Part shown: positions 18,543-30,270 of the stretch, in pieces
Layout of the letters: the number at the start of each line of letters is the position of its first letter
Numbering within the stretch: position 1 is the stretch's first letter
Origin: Geobacillus vulcani PSS1
Lineage (GTDB): Bacteria; Bacillota; Bacilli; Bacillales; Anoxybacillaceae
Length of the DNA: 64,000 bases
Direction of reading: 5' to 3'
NCBI RefSeq assembly: GCF_000733845.1
Contig: NZ_JPOI01000001.1
Span: forward strand, 2,209,501-2,273,500
Made by a program: the position numbers and the translations under genes
Notes under the pieces: model-generated
Told to the model about the DNA's origin: nothing
The model's input: the letters and a program-made list of their open reading frames with translations, nothing else
Databases searched by the model: none

Positions 18543-19555
18543 AGCAGCTGCTTTCGAAATGTGCGGAAGGAGAAGCGTTGACGGAGGACGAAGCGTATGC
18601 GGCGATGAATGTCATCATGTCCGGCGAGGCGACGGACAGTCAAATCGCCAGTCTGTTGTCCATGCTCCGCCTGCGCGGAGAGACGGTCGATGAGCTCGTC
18701 GGATTTGTGCGGGCCATGCGCGACCGGATGACTGCCATTGAGGCTAGTGATGATGTCATCGATACGTGCGGCACGGGCGGCGATGGGGCGGCGACATTCA
18801 ACGTTTCCACCGCCGCGGCGATCGTCATTTCATCGCTCGGTGTCAAAGTCGCTAAGCACGGCAACCGCGCTGTTTCGTCAAAAAGTGGCAGCGCCGATGT
18901 GCTCGAGCGGCTCGGCATCGACATTCCAACGTCGCCGTCGGCGGCCAAACAGGCGTTGGAAACGAAAGGGTTGGCGTTTTTGTTCGCCCCGCTCTATCAC
19001 GCGGCGATGAAACACGCCGCCGGGCCGCGGAAGGAAATCGGGTTCCGCACCGTTTTCAACTTGATCGGCCCGCTCGCCAATCCGGCGCGTTGCAAGCGGC
19101 AAGTCGTCGGCGTCTATTCGACCCGCTACGCTGAGAAATTGGCGGAGGCGATGCGCCGCCTCGGCTCGAAACATGTGTTGTTTGTCACCGGGCGCGATGG
19201 GCTTGATGAATGCAGCATTGCGGCAGAAACGGATGTTGTGGAATTGAAAGACGGGGCGATCCGCCGCTTTGTCATCGCTCCAGAAGATGTTGGCTTGCCG
19301 CGCGGCAAGCTTGCCGATGTGCAAGTGCGCGATCCGGCAGAGAGCGCCGCGCTTCTTGAGGCGGTGATGGCGGGAACAGCGCCGGAGAGCGCCATCAATA
19401 TCGTTGTGCTGAATGCCGGCGCCGCTCTGTATGCCGCCGGCAAAGCAGAAACGATTGCCGAAGGAGTGGCGAGAGCGAAAGAGGCACTTTTGTCCAAAAC
19501 CGCATACGAACAACTGCAACGCCTGCGGGCGAAGGAAGTGGTTCATGATGCTTAG
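18536..19555 (+). CDS. trpD: Anthranilate phosphoribosyltransferase
   Basis: TrpD joins anthranilate and PRPP. The 339 residues have the helical N-domain, then the PRPP motifs 'DTCGTGGDGA' (about 79-88) and 'VAKHGNRAVSSKSGSADVLE' (about 104-123). The gene overlaps trpE by 7 nt and trpC by 11 nt, showing translational coupling. Confidence 0.98.
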   Translation: MLKQLLSKCAEGEALTEDEAYAAMNVIMSGEATDSQIASLLSMLRLRGETVDELVGFVRAMRDRMTAIEASDDVIDTCGTGGDGAATFNVSTAAAIVISSLGVKVAKHGNRAVSSKSGSADVLERLGIDIPTSPSAAKQALETKGLAFLFAPLYHAAMKHAAGPRKEIGFRTVFNLIGPLANPARCKRQVVGVYSTRYAEKLAEAMRRLGSKHVLFVTGRDGLDECSIAAETDVVELKDGAIRRFVIAPEDVGLPRGKLADVQVRDPAESAALLEAVMAGTAPESAINIVVLNAGAALYAAGKAETIAEGVARAKEALLSKTAYEQLQRLRAKEVVHDA

Positions 19556-20324
19556 GGAAATTTTAGCAGCCAAACGGGAAGAAGTGGAAACGTTGACGCT
19601 GCCGGCGCCATGGCCAGAGCGAAAGCGCCGACCATTGGCAGCGGCGCTCCGCCGGCCGCGGCGGATGCTTGGCTTGATCGCTGAGGTGAAAAAAGCGTCG
19701 CCGTCAAAAGGCATCATTCGCCCGGATTTTGACCCGGTGGCCATCGCGAAAGCGTATGAACGCGCCGGTGCCGACGCCATCAGCGTGCTGACGGATGAAC
19801 GGTATTTCCAAGGGCATCGCCGCTATTTGCAAGCGGTGAAAGAAGCGGTTAATGTTCCCGTGCTCCGCAAAGATTTCATCATCGATCGGCGGCAAGTCGA
19901 AGAAAGCGCCCGACTCGGGGCGGATGCGATTTTATTGATCGGCGAGGCGCTCCCACCGGAAACACTTGAGGAGCTCTATCATGAAGCGTACAGCTCGGGG
20001 ATCGAATGTCTGGTCGAAGTGCATGCGAAAGAGACGCTCGAGCGGATTTTCGATCGGTTTACGCCGGAGATCGTCGGCATCAACAACCGCGACTTGCATA
20101 CCTTTGTGACAACGCTTGAGGCGACCAAAACGCTCGCTCCGCTCATCCCGCCATCGTGCATCATCGTCAGCGAAAGCGGGATCGGTTCCTACAACGATGT
20201 GAAGACGGTTGAATCGTATGGAGCACAGGCCATGCTCGTCGGCGAGTCGCTCATGCGCCAAGACGATGTGGAGCGGGCGGTCTATCGGCTGTTTGGGGAG
20301 GAAGATGGGGATGATTCGAATTAA
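19545..20324 (+). CDS. trpC: Indole-3-glycerol phosphate synthase
   Basis: This (beta/alpha)8 enzyme converts CdRP to indole-3-glycerol phosphate. The 259 residues have 'LIAEVKKASPSKG' (about 44-56), 'VLRKDFIID' (about 106-114), 'GINNRDL' and 'SESGI'. Two adjacent ATGs (19545, 19548) follow AAGGAAG; either may be used. The start lies inside the end of trpD. Confidence 0.97.
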   Translation: MMLREILAAKREEVETLTLPAPWPERKRRPLAAALRRPRRMLGLIAEVKKASPSKGIIRPDFDPVAIAKAYERAGADAISVLTDERYFQGHRRYLQAVKEAVNVPVLRKDFIIDRRQVEESARLGADAILLIGEALPPETLEELYHEAYSSGIECLVEVHAKETLERIFDRFTPEIVGINNRDLHTFVTTLEATKTLAPLIPPSCIIVSESGIGSYNDVKTVESYGAQAMLVGESLMRQDDVERAVYRLFGEEDGDDSN

Positions 20325-20952
20325 ATATTGCGGCAACCGTTCGGCTGAAGACGTGCAGGCTGCTATCGTGAGCGGGGCTGATTACCTCGGTTTTATTTTC
20401 GCCGAAAGCAAGCGGAACGTCTCTCCGAGTGAAGTGCAACAGTGGCTTGCGCCCCATGAGCTTGGCGCCAAACAGCTTGTCGGCGTCTTTGTCAACGCTC
20501 CCGTTGAACAGATCGCCGCTGTCGCCGCCGAGCTGCCGCTTCATGTCATCCAATGCCACGGCCGGGAAACGCCGGCGGAGCTGGCGGCAGTGAAAGAGAC
20601 GGTGCCGTTTTCCGTCTGGAAGACAATCCACCATGGCGATAGGGCGCTTGCGGCGATGAGGCAGTACGCTGGCATTGCCGATGGCTACGTTGTCGACAGC
20701 CGCGTCGCCGGCGCCTGGGGGGGGACGGGCATCGCCTTTGACTGGACGGCAGTGCCAGGCTATTTGGAAGAGGCGGCCCGCCAAGGCGTGCCATGCTTCA
20801 TTGCCGGCGGCATCACTCCGGACAATATTGATCGGCTGCTTGTCTATCGACCAGATGGCATCGATATCAGCAGCGGCATTGAAACGGATGGACGCAAAGA
20901 TCCAGCGAAGATGAAGCAAATCGAAGAAAAAATCAAACATCACGAGTGTTGA
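20311..20952 (+). CDS. trpF: Phosphoribosylanthranilate isomerase
   Basis: TrpF isomerises phosphoribosylanthranilate to CdRP. The 213-residue barrel starts MIRIKYCGNRS, where Cys is the general base of the family (KxCG), and has 'FVNAPVEQI' and 'FIAGGITPDNI' (about 163-173) with the phosphate-binding loops. It overlaps trpC by 14 nt; an ATG at 20305 is also possible. The gene is followed by an unusual 366-bp gap before trpB. Confidence 0.96.
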   Translation: MIRIKYCGNRSAEDVQAAIVSGADYLGFIFAESKRNVSPSEVQQWLAPHELGAKQLVGVFVNAPVEQIAAVAAELPLHVIQCHGRETPAELAAVKETVPFSVWKTIHHGDRALAAMRQYAGIADGYVVDSRVAGAWGGTGIAFDWTAVPGYLEEAARQGVPCFIAGGITPDNIDRLLVYRPDGIDISSGIETDGRKDPAKMKQIEEKIKHHEC

Positions 20953-21318
20953 TGATTCGCTATGTACGGAAAAACATAGAAATGATATGGCTGAACACAA
21001 GCTTTTCCGCCCTCTTCTCCCGAACAAGAGCGTTGGCTGGCAAACCGAATTGGCCCGCAAAGCGCTCATTGTTCGAGGAGGGCATGCGGCAGCATGTCCA
21101 GGGCAAGCGAACCGCTTGCCGACTACGGCAGAAAAGCTCGGAATAGAGCCTTCTCAACAGACTTTTGATTGGTTAATCAACACGTCTGATCAAACATTAT
21201 TCTTAAAAACGAAGGGCCAAAAGACGGCGCTGACGCTCGGACGATTGACCAACCGCAGGACTTTGAAGAAATGCGCCTCTTCGTTTTTCAACTTTTATGA
21301 AGGAGAAGGTGGGGTTAG
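20953..21318 (+). other. 366-bp non-coding insertion between trpF and trpB
   Basis: In B. subtilis trpF and trpB are adjacent or overlapping, but here 366 bp intervene. Frames stay open only by chance and have no ribosome binding site or recognisable product. Visible features are a hairpin GGCAAGCG-AAC-CGCTTGCC near 21110, an inverted repeat TTGATTGGTTAATCAA at 21165-21180 and a weak hairpin GAAGA/TCTTC near 21265-21282 followed by GTTTTT. A local promoter for trpBA or a decayed mobile element could explain it; neither is shown. Confidence 0.6.
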
Positions 21319-22536
21319 ATGATCGAACACGTTCCGAATGAATACGGCCGGTTTGGCGATTTCGGCGGCAAGTTTGTCCCTGAGACGCTCATGCTTCCGC
21401 TTGAAGAAATCGAAGCGGAGCTTGACAAAGCGCTTGCCGATGAATCGTTCAAACAAGAATACATTCGCATTTTGCAGCATTACTCCGGCCGTCCGACTCC
21501 GCTCACATTCGCGTCGAATTTGACACAACGGCTTGGGGGCGCGAAAATTTATTTAAAGCGCGAAGATTTAAACCATACGGGCGCCCATAAAATCAACAAC
21601 GCGATCGGCCAGGCGCTTTTGGCAAAACGGATGGGCAAGAAAAAGCTGATCGCGGAAACCGGCGCCGGCCAGCACGGCGTCGCCGCGGCGACGGTAGCCG
21701 CTCATTTCGGCATGGACTGCATCGTCTTTATGGGCGAAGAAGACATGAAGCGCCAGGAGCTGAACGTATTTCGCATGAAGCTGTTGGGCGCCGAAGTCGT
21801 GCCGGTTTCAAGCGGCAATCGAACATTGAAAGATGCGACGAACGAAGCGATTCGCTATTGGGTCGCCCACTGCGACGACCATTTTTACATGATCGGCTCG
21901 GTCGTCGGTCCGCATCCGTATCCGAAAATGGTGCGCGAGTTTCAGCGTGTGATTGGCGATGAAGCGAAAGAACAGTTTCTCGCCCGTGAAGGGAAGCTGC
22001 CGGATGTCATCGTCGCCTGTGTCGGCGGCGGCAGCAACGCCATCGGCATGTTTTACCCGTTTTTGCAAGATGACGTCCGTCTTGTCGGCGTCGAAGCGGC
22101 CGGCAAAGGGATCGACACTCCGCACCATGCGGCGACCATCACCAAAGGGACGAAAGGAGTCATCCACGGGGCGATGACCTACCTATTGCAAGACGAGTAC
22201 GGGCAAATTCTCGAGCCGTATTCGATTTCTGCCGGCTTGGATTACCCCGGCGTCGGGCCGGAACATGCGTATTTGGCGAGCATTGGCCGCGTCTGCTACG
22301 AAAGCGCGACCGATGAAGAAGCGATCGCCGCGTTCCAATTGTTGGCGCAAACAGAGGGCATCATTCCAGCCATCGAATCGGCCCATGCAGTGGCAAAAGC
22401 GGTTGAACTCGCCCGCCGGATGCCCACGGATGAAACGGTGCTGATTTGCCTGTCCGGCCGCGGCGATAAAGATGTGCAAACGATGATGCGCTATCTTGGC
22501 GCGAAGGAAGGTGAAGACATTGCCGCTGTCCGTTAA
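21319..22536 (+). CDS. trpB: Tryptophan synthase beta chain
   Basis: TrpB condenses indole and serine with PLP. The 405 residues include the PLP lysine in '[18 protein letters not shown]' (about 81-98), 'ETGAGQHG' (about 113-120) and the phosphate loop 'GGGSNAIG' (about 235-242). A strong AAGGAGAAGGTGG leader precedes ATG, as expected for a gene no longer coupled to trpF. It overlaps trpA by 17 nt. Confidence 0.98.
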   Translation: MIEHVPNEYGRFGDFGGKFVPETLMLPLEEIEAELDKALADESFKQEYIRILQHYSGRPTPLTFASNLTQRLGGAKIYLKREDLNHTGAHKINNAIGQALLAKRMGKKKLIAETGAGQHGVAAATVAAHFGMDCIVFMGEEDMKRQELNVFRMKLLGAEVVPVSSGNRTLKDATNEAIRYWVAHCDDHFYMIGSVVGPHPYPKMVREFQRVIGDEAKEQFLAREGKLPDVIVACVGGGSNAIGMFYPFLQDDVRLVGVEAAGKGIDTPHHAATITKGTKGVIHGAMTYLLQDEYGQILEPYSISAGLDYPGVGPEHAYLASIGRVCYESATDEEAIAAFQLLAQTEGIIPAIESAHAVAKAVELARRMPTDETVLICLSGRGDKDVQTMMRYLGAKEGEDIAAVR

Positions 22537-23326
22537 TCCGCCGCTATTTATCCCGTTTATCGTCGCCGGTGACCCGACCCCCGCTGTGACGATCGATCTC
22601 GCCTTGGCGCTTGAGGAAGCCGGTGCTGACATATTGGAGCTTGGCGTGCCGTACTCGGACCCGCTCGCTGATGGACCGACGATTCAACGCGCCGCCGCAA
22701 GGGCGCTTGACGGGGGCATGACGCTGCCGAAAGCCATTCAGCTTATTGGCGAGATGCGAAAAAAAGGGGTAAACATTCCGATTATTCTCTTTACGTATTA
22801 CAATCCTGTGTTACAATTAGGAGAAGAATCCTTTTTTGCTTTAGCGCAGGAAAATGGCGCCGACGGCGTGCTCATCCCGGATTTGCCGTTTGAGGAAAGC
22901 GGTCCGCTCCGCGAACTTAGTGAACGGTTTGACATCCCGCTCATTTCGCTTGTCGCACCGACGTCGAAGCAACGGATCGAACGGATCGCTTCGGCGGCGC
23001 AAGGATTTTTGTACTGCGTCTCCTCGCTTGGCGTCACCGGCGTGCGCGAGACGCTGCCGGAGACGCTCGGCGACTTCCTCCGTGAAGTGAAGCGGCATAG
23101 CCGCGTCCCGGTCGCCGTTGGCTTTGGCGTTTCGGCGCCGGAGCAAGTCGCGATGTTAAAAGAGGTGTGCGACGGCGTTGTCGTCGGCAGCGCGCTTGTG
23201 CAAAAAGTCGAGCAGCTGGCTCCGAGGCTGCAGGCGCTGGATGAAAGGGGAGCAGCCGTCGCCGAGTTTGCTGCCTATGCCCGTTCGCTTGCCGCGCCGC
23301 TTCGGGAGCCGTGTTCTTCGCGCTAA
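22520..23326 (+). CDS. trpA: Tryptophan synthase alpha chain
   Basis: TrpA splits indole-3-glycerol phosphate and channels indole to TrpB. The 268-residue barrel has the catalytic Glu in '[16 protein letters not shown]' (about 43-58), Asp in 'LIPDLPFEE' and the phosphate loop 'GFGVSAPEQ'. The start is TTG 22520, because AAGGAAGGTG lies 6-7 nt before it; GTG 22511 would lie inside that site. It is the end of trpEDCFBA, with hisC following 32 nt later. Confidence 0.96.
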   Translation: MPLSVNPPLFIPFIVAGDPTPAVTIDLALALEEAGADILELGVPYSDPLADGPTIQRAAARALDGGMTLPKAIQLIGEMRKKGVNIPIILFTYYNPVLQLGEESFFALAQENGADGVLIPDLPFEESGPLRELSERFDIPLISLVAPTSKQRIERIASAAQGFLYCVSSLGVTGVRETLPETLGDFLREVKRHSRVPVAVGFGVSAPEQVAMLKEVCDGVVVGSALVQKVEQLAPRLQALDERGAAVAEFAAYARSLAAPLREPCSSR

Positions 23327-23358
23327 AAGTTCCGAAATTGGAGGAGTTGGCGACAATC

Positions 23359-24456
23359 ATGCAAGTAAAGGAATCGCTCCGGGGGCTTTCTCCGTACCAG
23401 CCGGGAAAATCGATCGAAGAAGTCAAGCGGGAATATGGCTTGTCTGAGATTATCAAACTTGCTTCTAACGAGAATCCGTACGGTTCGTCGCCAGCGGCAA
23501 AAGTAGCCATCGCCGCTGAGCTTGACCGTCTCGCCGTCTATCCGGACGGTTACGCCCGCACGTTGCGCGAAAAAGTGGCGAAGCATCTTGGTGTCAAGGA
23601 AACACAGCTTCTGTTTGGCAACGGTTCGGATGAGGTGGTGCAAATTTTTTGCCGCGCCTTTTTAGAGCCGGGGACAAACACGGTCATGGCGGCGCCGACG
23701 TTCCCGCAATACCGGCACAACGCCGTCATCGAGCGGGCTGAGGTGCGCGAAGTGCCGCTCGTTGACGGACGGCACGACTTAGAGGCGATGCTTGCGGCCA
23801 TCGATGAAAACACGCGCATCGTTTGGATTTGCAACCCGAACAACCCGACGGGCACGTATGTGAATGACACCGAGCTGCGCTTCTTTTTGGATCGCGTGCC
23901 GCCGCACGTGCTCGTGGTCGTGGATGAAGCGTACTACGAATATGCGACGGCGCCCGACTACCCGCAAACGGTGCCGCTGTTAAACGAGTACGAGCAGCTT
24001 GTCGTCATGCGCACGTTCTCGAAAGCATACGGGCTCGCTGCGCTCCGCGTCGGCTACGGCGTGGCGAGCGAGACGCTCATCCGCGCCGTCGAGCCAGCGC
24101 GCGAGCCGTTTAACACGTCGACCATCGCCCAAGCGGCCGCGGCGGCCGCCCTTGACGATCAAGCGTTCATCCGCGCCTGCGTCGAACGAAATCGTGCTGA
24201 GCTTGAACGGTATTATCGCTTTTGCGAGGAGAACGGTCTGAAGTATTACCCGTCGCAAACAAACTTTTTGTTCATTGATTTCGGGTTGGATGGCGACGAA
24301 GTGTTCCGATATTTGCTTGAGCGAGGCGTCATTGTCCGCTCCGGTCAAGCGCTTGGGCTGCCGACCGGCGTGCGCGTGACTGTTGGCACGAAAGAGCAAA
24401 ACGACCGGGTGTTGGAACTCGTTTTGCAACTGCTTCGGGAAAAACAGCTCGCTTGA
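23359..24456 (+). CDS. hisC: Histidinol-phosphate / aromatic aminotransferase
   Basis: HisC is a PLP enzyme that in Bacillus serves both histidine synthesis and phenylalanine/tyrosine transamination, explaining its place between trp and tyrA. The 365 residues have 'NPNNPTGTY' (about 157-165), 'DEAYYEY' and the PLP lysine in '[17 protein letters not shown]' (about 217-233). GGAGGAG lies 13 nt before ATG 23359, a somewhat long spacing; a TTG at 23347 is too close to it. Confidence 0.96.
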   Translation: MQVKESLRGLSPYQPGKSIEEVKREYGLSEIIKLASNENPYGSSPAAKVAIAAELDRLAVYPDGYARTLREKVAKHLGVKETQLLFGNGSDEVVQIFCRAFLEPGTNTVMAAPTFPQYRHNAVIERAEVREVPLVDGRHDLEAMLAAIDENTRIVWICNPNNPTGTYVNDTELRFFLDRVPPHVLVVVDEAYYEYATAPDYPQTVPLLNEYEQLVVMRTFSKAYGLAALRVGYGVASETLIRAVEPAREPFNTSTIAQAAAAAALDDQAFIRACVERNRAELERYYRFCEENGLKYYPSQTNFLFIDFGLDGDEVFRYLLERGVIVRSGQALGLPTGVRVTVGTKEQNDRVLELVLQLLREKQLA

Positions 24457-24488
24457 CCGTTCAGCGGCGGGATAAATAGAAAAGATCA

Positions 24489-24515
24489 GCCCGCTGCTTT
24501 TCGCAAGCAGCGGGC
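24489..24515 (+). other. Hairpin between hisC and tyrA
   Basis: An 11-bp perfect stem (GCCCGCTGCTT at 24489-24499, AAGCAGCGGGC at 24505-24515) has no T run. It may be an mRNA processing or stability structure within the operon rather than a full terminator. Confidence 0.6.
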
Positions 24516-24543
24516 GCATCGTTGCATAAAGTAGGTGGGACGA

Positions 24544-25647
24544 TTGGAAGGAAACGTGTTCATTGTCGGCCTCGGCTTGATCGGCGGATCGATTGCACTG
24601 GCGATTAAAAAAGCGCATCCGGAGGCGGTGATCATCGGCTACGATGTCAATGAGCGGCAGCTCGGTCTGGCCCGTTCGCTCAAAGTCATCGATGAAGCCG
24701 CACGCTCATTGGCAGAAGCGTACGAACGGGCGGATTTGATCGTTTTGGCCGCCCCGGTCATGCAGACGGAGGCGCTGCTTTCATCCATGCCGCTTGAGCG
24801 GCTGAAGCCGGGCGTCATTGTGACGGATGTGGGCAGCACAAAGCGGCGCATCGTCGAACGGGCGCGCCGCCTGCTTGAGTGCGGCGTGGCTTTCATCGGC
24901 GGCCATCCGATGGCCGGGTCGCATAAAAGCGGGGTGGCGGCGGCTAGAGCTCACCTGTTTGAAAACGCCTTTTACATTTTGACGCCGACGGACGATGTGC
25001 CGTCGCAGCAAGTCGAAGCGTTGAAACAGTGGCTTGCGGGAACGAAAGCACAGTTTGTCATCTTGACGCCCGAGGAACATGACCGCATCACCGGGGTCAT
25101 CAGCCATTTTCCGCATCTGATTGCAGCGAGCCTCGTCCACCAGGCGCGCGAGTACGAGTGCGAAAATGCGCTTGTCAGCCGGCTGGCGGCCGGGGGCTTC
25201 CGCGACATCACCCGCATTGCGTCGAGCAATCCGGAAATGTGGCGCGATATCTTGATCCATAATAAGCGGGAGATGCTGGCTTTGTTTGACCGATGGATGG
25301 CGGAGATGGAAAAGCTTCGCTCCTTTGTCGAAGAGGAAAACAGCCCGGCCATTTACCATTACTTTCTGGAAGCCAAGCAGTTTCGCGACGGACTGCCGAC
25401 ACGGACAAAGGGGGCGATTCCGTCGTTTTACGATTTGTATGTCGACGTGCCGGATTATCCGGGCGTCATCTCCGAAGTGACCGGCTATTTGGCCGAGGAA
25501 AACATCAGCATCACGAACATCCGCATCATTGAAACGCGCGAAGAAATTTACGGCGTGCTCCGCCTCAGCTTCCAAAGCGAAGACGATCGGGCGCGGGCGA
25601 AAGCGTGCCTTGCGAAACATACGAGCTACGCCATCTATGAAGGATAG
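24544..25647 (+). CDS. tyrA: Prephenate dehydrogenase with C-terminal ACT domain
   Basis: TyrA oxidatively decarboxylates prephenate to 4-hydroxyphenylpyruvate for tyrosine. The 367 residues have the NAD-binding 'VGLGLIGGSIALAIK' (about 7-21), the catalytic His region 'GGHPMAGSHKSG' (about 119-130), and an ACT domain from about 296 ('LYVDVPDYPGVISEVTGYL') that probably mediates tyrosine feedback. The start is TTG 24544 preceded by AGTAGGTG; GTG 24535 falls within that site. Confidence 0.95.
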   Translation: MEGNVFIVGLGLIGGSIALAIKKAHPEAVIIGYDVNERQLGLARSLKVIDEAARSLAEAYERADLIVLAAPVMQTEALLSSMPLERLKPGVIVTDVGSTKRRIVERARRLLECGVAFIGGHPMAGSHKSGVAAARAHLFENAFYILTPTDDVPSQQVEALKQWLAGTKAQFVILTPEEHDRITGVISHFPHLIAASLVHQAREYECENALVSRLAAGGFRDITRIASSNPEMWRDILIHNKREMLALFDRWMAEMEKLRSFVEEENSPAIYHYFLEAKQFRDGLPTRTKGAIPSFYDLYVDVPDYPGVISEVTGYLAEENISITNIRIIETREEIYGVLRLSFQSEDDRARAKACLAKHTSYAIYEG

Positions 25648-25671
25648 CAATCAAAATGGTGGAGGGGTTCC

Positions 25672-26955
25672 ATGCAGCTGCCAACGAACGTATCATCACT
25701 CCGGGGAACGATTGAGGTGCCCGGCGACAAATCCATTTCCCATCGCGCTGTCATGCTTGGGGCGCTTGCTTCTGGACGAACGGTGATTGACCATTTTTTG
25801 CCTGGGGCGGATTGTTTAAGCACCATTGATTGTTTTCGTAAACTTGGCGTCGACATTCGCCGAGACGGAACGACCGTTGTTGTCGAAGGAACCGGCCCTG
25901 ATGGATTGCGTGAGCCCGCCGCTGTGCTTGATGTCGGCAACTCTGGGACGACCGCGCGCCTGTTGCTTGGCATTTTGGCCGGCCAGCCGTTTCACGCCTG
26001 CTTGGTCGGCGACGAATCGATCGCCAAGCGGCCGATGGGGCGAGTGACGGAGCCGCTTCGCCAAATGGGGGCACGCATTGACGGACGTGAAGGAGGGCAT
26101 TATACGCCGCTTTCGATTCGCGGCGGCGCGCTTCGCCCGCTCCGTTACACTTCGCCGGTGGCGAGCGCACAAGTCAAATCAGCCGTTTTGCTTGCAGGCT
26201 TGTTCGCCGACGGCGTAACGTCGGTCACCGAGCCGCACCGCTCGCGCGACCATACGGAGCGGATGATTCGATTGTTCGGCGGCGAGGTGGGTGTCGACGG
26301 TTTGACGGTTTCGGTCGCTGGGCCGCAGCGCTTGCGCGGGACGCACGTTTACGTTCCCGGCGATATTTCGTCAGCCGCCTTTTTCCTTGTCGCCGGCGCC
26401 ATTGCGCCAAACAGCGAAATTGTGCTGAAAAACGTGGGCTTAAATCCAACGCGGACCGGCATCATCGATGTGCTTGCACAAATGGGGGCGGATATTGCGA
26501 TTGACAACGTCCGCCACGAGGAAACCGAGCCGGTCGGTGACATTACGGTCCGCACGTCGACGCTTCGAGCAGTCGAAATCGGAGGGGATCTGATTCCAAG
26601 ATTGATCGACGAGATTCCGATCATTGCCTTGCTCGCGACGCAGGCGGAAGGAACGACCGTCATCAAAGACGCGAGCGAATTGAAGGTGAAAGAGACGAAT
26701 CGGATCAATACGGTCGTCACCGAGTTGAAAAAATTCGGCGCCGACATCGAAGCAACCGACGATGGTATGATCATCCGCGGCAAAACGCCGCTTTATGCCG
26801 ACGGGATTGTTGTCGACAGTCATGGCGACCACCGCATCGGCATGATGCTCGCCGTTGCTGCCTGCATCGCCAAAGGGACGGTCCGTCTCGAGCGTTCGGA
26901 AGCGGTCGCCGTTTCCTATCCGACGTTTTTTGCTGATCTCCGTTCGCTGCTGTAA
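25672..26955 (+). CDS. aroA: 3-phosphoshikimate 1-carboxyvinyltransferase (EPSP synthase)
   Basis: The enzyme joins PEP to shikimate 3-phosphate; it is aroE in B. subtilis. The 427 residues have '[11 protein letters not shown]' (about 14-24), '[12 protein letters not shown]' (about 88-99) and 'RDHTERM'. GGTGGAGGGG lies before ATG. It is the last gene of the aromatic supraoperon and is followed by a GC-rich hairpin. Confidence 0.98.
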   Translation: MQLPTNVSSLRGTIEVPGDKSISHRAVMLGALASGRTVIDHFLPGADCLSTIDCFRKLGVDIRRDGTTVVVEGTGPDGLREPAAVLDVGNSGTTARLLLGILAGQPFHACLVGDESIAKRPMGRVTEPLRQMGARIDGREGGHYTPLSIRGGALRPLRYTSPVASAQVKSAVLLAGLFADGVTSVTEPHRSRDHTERMIRLFGGEVGVDGLTVSVAGPQRLRGTHVYVPGDISSAAFFLVAGAIAPNSEIVLKNVGLNPTRTGIIDVLAQMGADIAIDNVRHEETEPVGDITVRTSTLRAVEIGGDLIPRLIDEIPIIALLATQAEGTTVIKDASELKVKETNRINTVVTELKKFGADIEATDDGMIIRGKTPLYADGIVVDSHGDHRIGMMLAVAACIAKGTVRLERSEAVAVSYPTFFADLRSLL

Positions 26956-26958
26956 GGC

Positions 26959-26995
26959 CTCCCGCCCCAAGAGGGCGGGCGGTCATATTTTGTGT
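26959..26995 (+). terminator. Terminator of the aromatic supraoperon
   Basis: CCCGCCC (26961-26967) pairs with GGGCGGG (26973-26979), with flanking C/G pairs; the following tract TCATATTTTG is T-rich but interrupted. Confidence 0.65.
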
Positions 26996-27222
26996 TGTTC
27001 GTTCATATATTGTCAGTGAGAGGAAGGGCTCCGCATTTTTGAAAGCGGATACATTTCCTGTTTCTGAATGAAGAAACAACGCACCTTCCAGACGGCGAGC
27101 GGTTTGGTTGCGGAAACGGCCATGATCGATTATCATCATTCATGTTCCCATTGTAACAGTACATAACGATTTGAATGGCAAAGGCGGATGGCCGCCTGCC
27201 GCAAGAGAGGGCTGACGAAACG

Positions 27223-29067
<1,845 letters not shown>

Positions 29068-29069
<2 letters not shown>

Positions 29070-29097
29070 AAACCTTGCCGCCGGCAAGGTTTTTCTT
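29068..29097 (+). terminator. Terminator after ypiB
   Basis: AAAACCTTGCC pairs across GCC with GGCAAGGTTTTT; further T residues follow. Confidence 0.85.
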
Positions 29098-29157
29098 TTG
29101 CCGAAAAATATGGTATGGTGATGAAGGGAAGAAACTTTAAGGCAAAGGAGAGTGCGA

Positions 29158-29613
29158 ATGAAGTGGACAGGCGAGGACGTCGCCCTCTATGAACAAGAGC
29201 GCGACTACATCGACACGGCGCTTCTTCCGCTTCTGCCGGTGGCTTTCGGCCAAGGAGCGAAGCGGCTCGCTTCCGGCGGGGAGCTTGTCGGGCTCATTGC
29301 GGCTGAGGTCGAGCGACAGCTGAAGGGCCGGGTGTTTTTGTTGCCGTCGTTTGTGTATTTTGCCGATGAGCCGCGAGCGCTGCTTACTGAAAGGCTGGCG
29401 GATTGGACCAACCGGCTTAGACGGGAAGGAATGAAGCATTTGTTTTATGTGACGTGCGACCGTTCGTGGCAAGAGGGCGAAGAAGCCGACCGCGTTTGGG
29501 TCGTTCCGGTTGTTCCGCTCGAGAGCATGGGTGAATCGTACAAGCACGAGCTTGTCAGAGAGCAGGCCGCCGAGCTGCTCCGCTTTCTCGTCGGTCGCTG
29601 GATGCAAGAGTAG
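29158..29613 (+). CDS. ypiF: YpiF, DUF2487 protein
   Basis: This is a 151-residue soluble protein of unknown function. AAAGGAGAG lies 8 nt before ATG 29158. Trp-rich segments ('LADWTNRLR', 'DRSWQEGEE', 'RVWVVPVVPLES') match my memory of YpiF/DUF2487, found upstream of qcrA in B. subtilis. It is separated from qcrA by a good promoter, so it need not be co-regulated with it. Confidence 0.85.
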   Translation: MKWTGEDVALYEQERDYIDTALLPLLPVAFGQGAKRLASGGELVGLIAAEVERQLKGRVFLLPSFVYFADEPRALLTERLADWTNRLRREGMKHLFYVTCDRSWQEGEEADRVWVVPVVPLESMGESYKHELVREQAAELLRFLVGRWMQE

Positions 29614-29648
29614 ACGCGGCAAAGTCCGACGTTTTGCCGCCTGCGATA

Positions 29649-29677
29649 TTGACCTTGTCCAGCAATTGAGCTATCAT
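29649..29677 (+). promoter_or_regulatory. qcrABC promoter
   Basis: TTGACC (29649-29654), a 17-bp spacer and TATCAT (29672-29677) lie about 80 nt upstream of qcrA. Confidence 0.7.
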
Positions 29678-29757
29678 TAGAATGTCCTAGTTTTCCATAT
29701 GTGTTATACATACAATCGTCCGGTGCGGACTTGATTTTGCATAGAGGGGGGAAGACG

Positions 29758-30267
29758 ATGAGCGACAACAAACATCGCGTAACGAGACGTCAGTTTTTAA
29801 ACTACACGCTGACCGGCGTCGGCGGTTTTATGGCGGCAGGGATGCTCATGCCGATGCTTCGTTTTGCTTTCGACCCGATCTTGAAGGATGAAGCAGGGAC
29901 GGAGATGGTCGCGGTAGCAGACGTCAAAGAGATTACGACCGAACCGAAGCGCTTCGACTTTAAAGTGAAGGTGAAAGACGCTTGGTACGAGTCGGAAGAG
30001 CCAAAATCAGCATGGGTGTATAAAACGGACAAAGGGGAGATCATCGCCCTGTCGCCGATCTGCAAACACCTCGGCTGTACGGTCGACTGGAACACGGACA
30101 AGGAACATCCGAACCAATTTTTCTGCCCATGCCACTATGGGCGCTATGAGAAGGATGGCACGAACGTTCCGGGAACACCGCCGCAAGCTCCGCTTGACCG
30201 TTATGAGTACAAAGTGAAAGACGGCAAGCTGTATTTAGGCAAGGCGAAACCAAGAAAGGAGGCGTAA
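29758..30267 (+). CDS. qcrA: Rieske iron-sulfur subunit of menaquinol:cytochrome c reductase
   Basis: QcrA carries the 2Fe-2S cluster of the b6c-type complex III. The 169 residues start with a twin-arginine-like signal anchor (TRRQFLNYTLTGVGGF, about 8-23). The two Rieske motifs are 'CKHLGC' (about 102-107) and 'CPCHYG' (about 123-128). ATG 29758 follows AGGGGGGAAG. It forms an operon with qcrB (3-nt gap) and qcrC. Confidence 0.97.
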   Translation: MSDNKHRVTRRQFLNYTLTGVGGFMAAGMLMPMLRFAFDPILKDEAGTEMVAVADVKEITTEPKRFDFKVKVKDAWYESEEPKSAWVYKTDKGEIIALSPICKHLGCTVDWNTDKEHPNQFFCPCHYGRYEKDGTNVPGTPPQAPLDRYEYKVKDGKLYLGKAKPRKEA

Positions 30268-30270
30268 TGC

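Noticed and set aside
20987..21322. 111-codon plus-strand frame in the trpF-trpB gap
   Set aside because: The frame begins without a ribosome binding site, has mixed composition and includes two hairpins; no family recognised.
26990..27160. Minus-strand frame starting MMIIDHGRFRNQ upstream of ypiA with protein-like codons
   Set aside because: It lacks a ribosome binding site, runs straight through the aroA terminator into aroA antisense, and resembles nothing I know.
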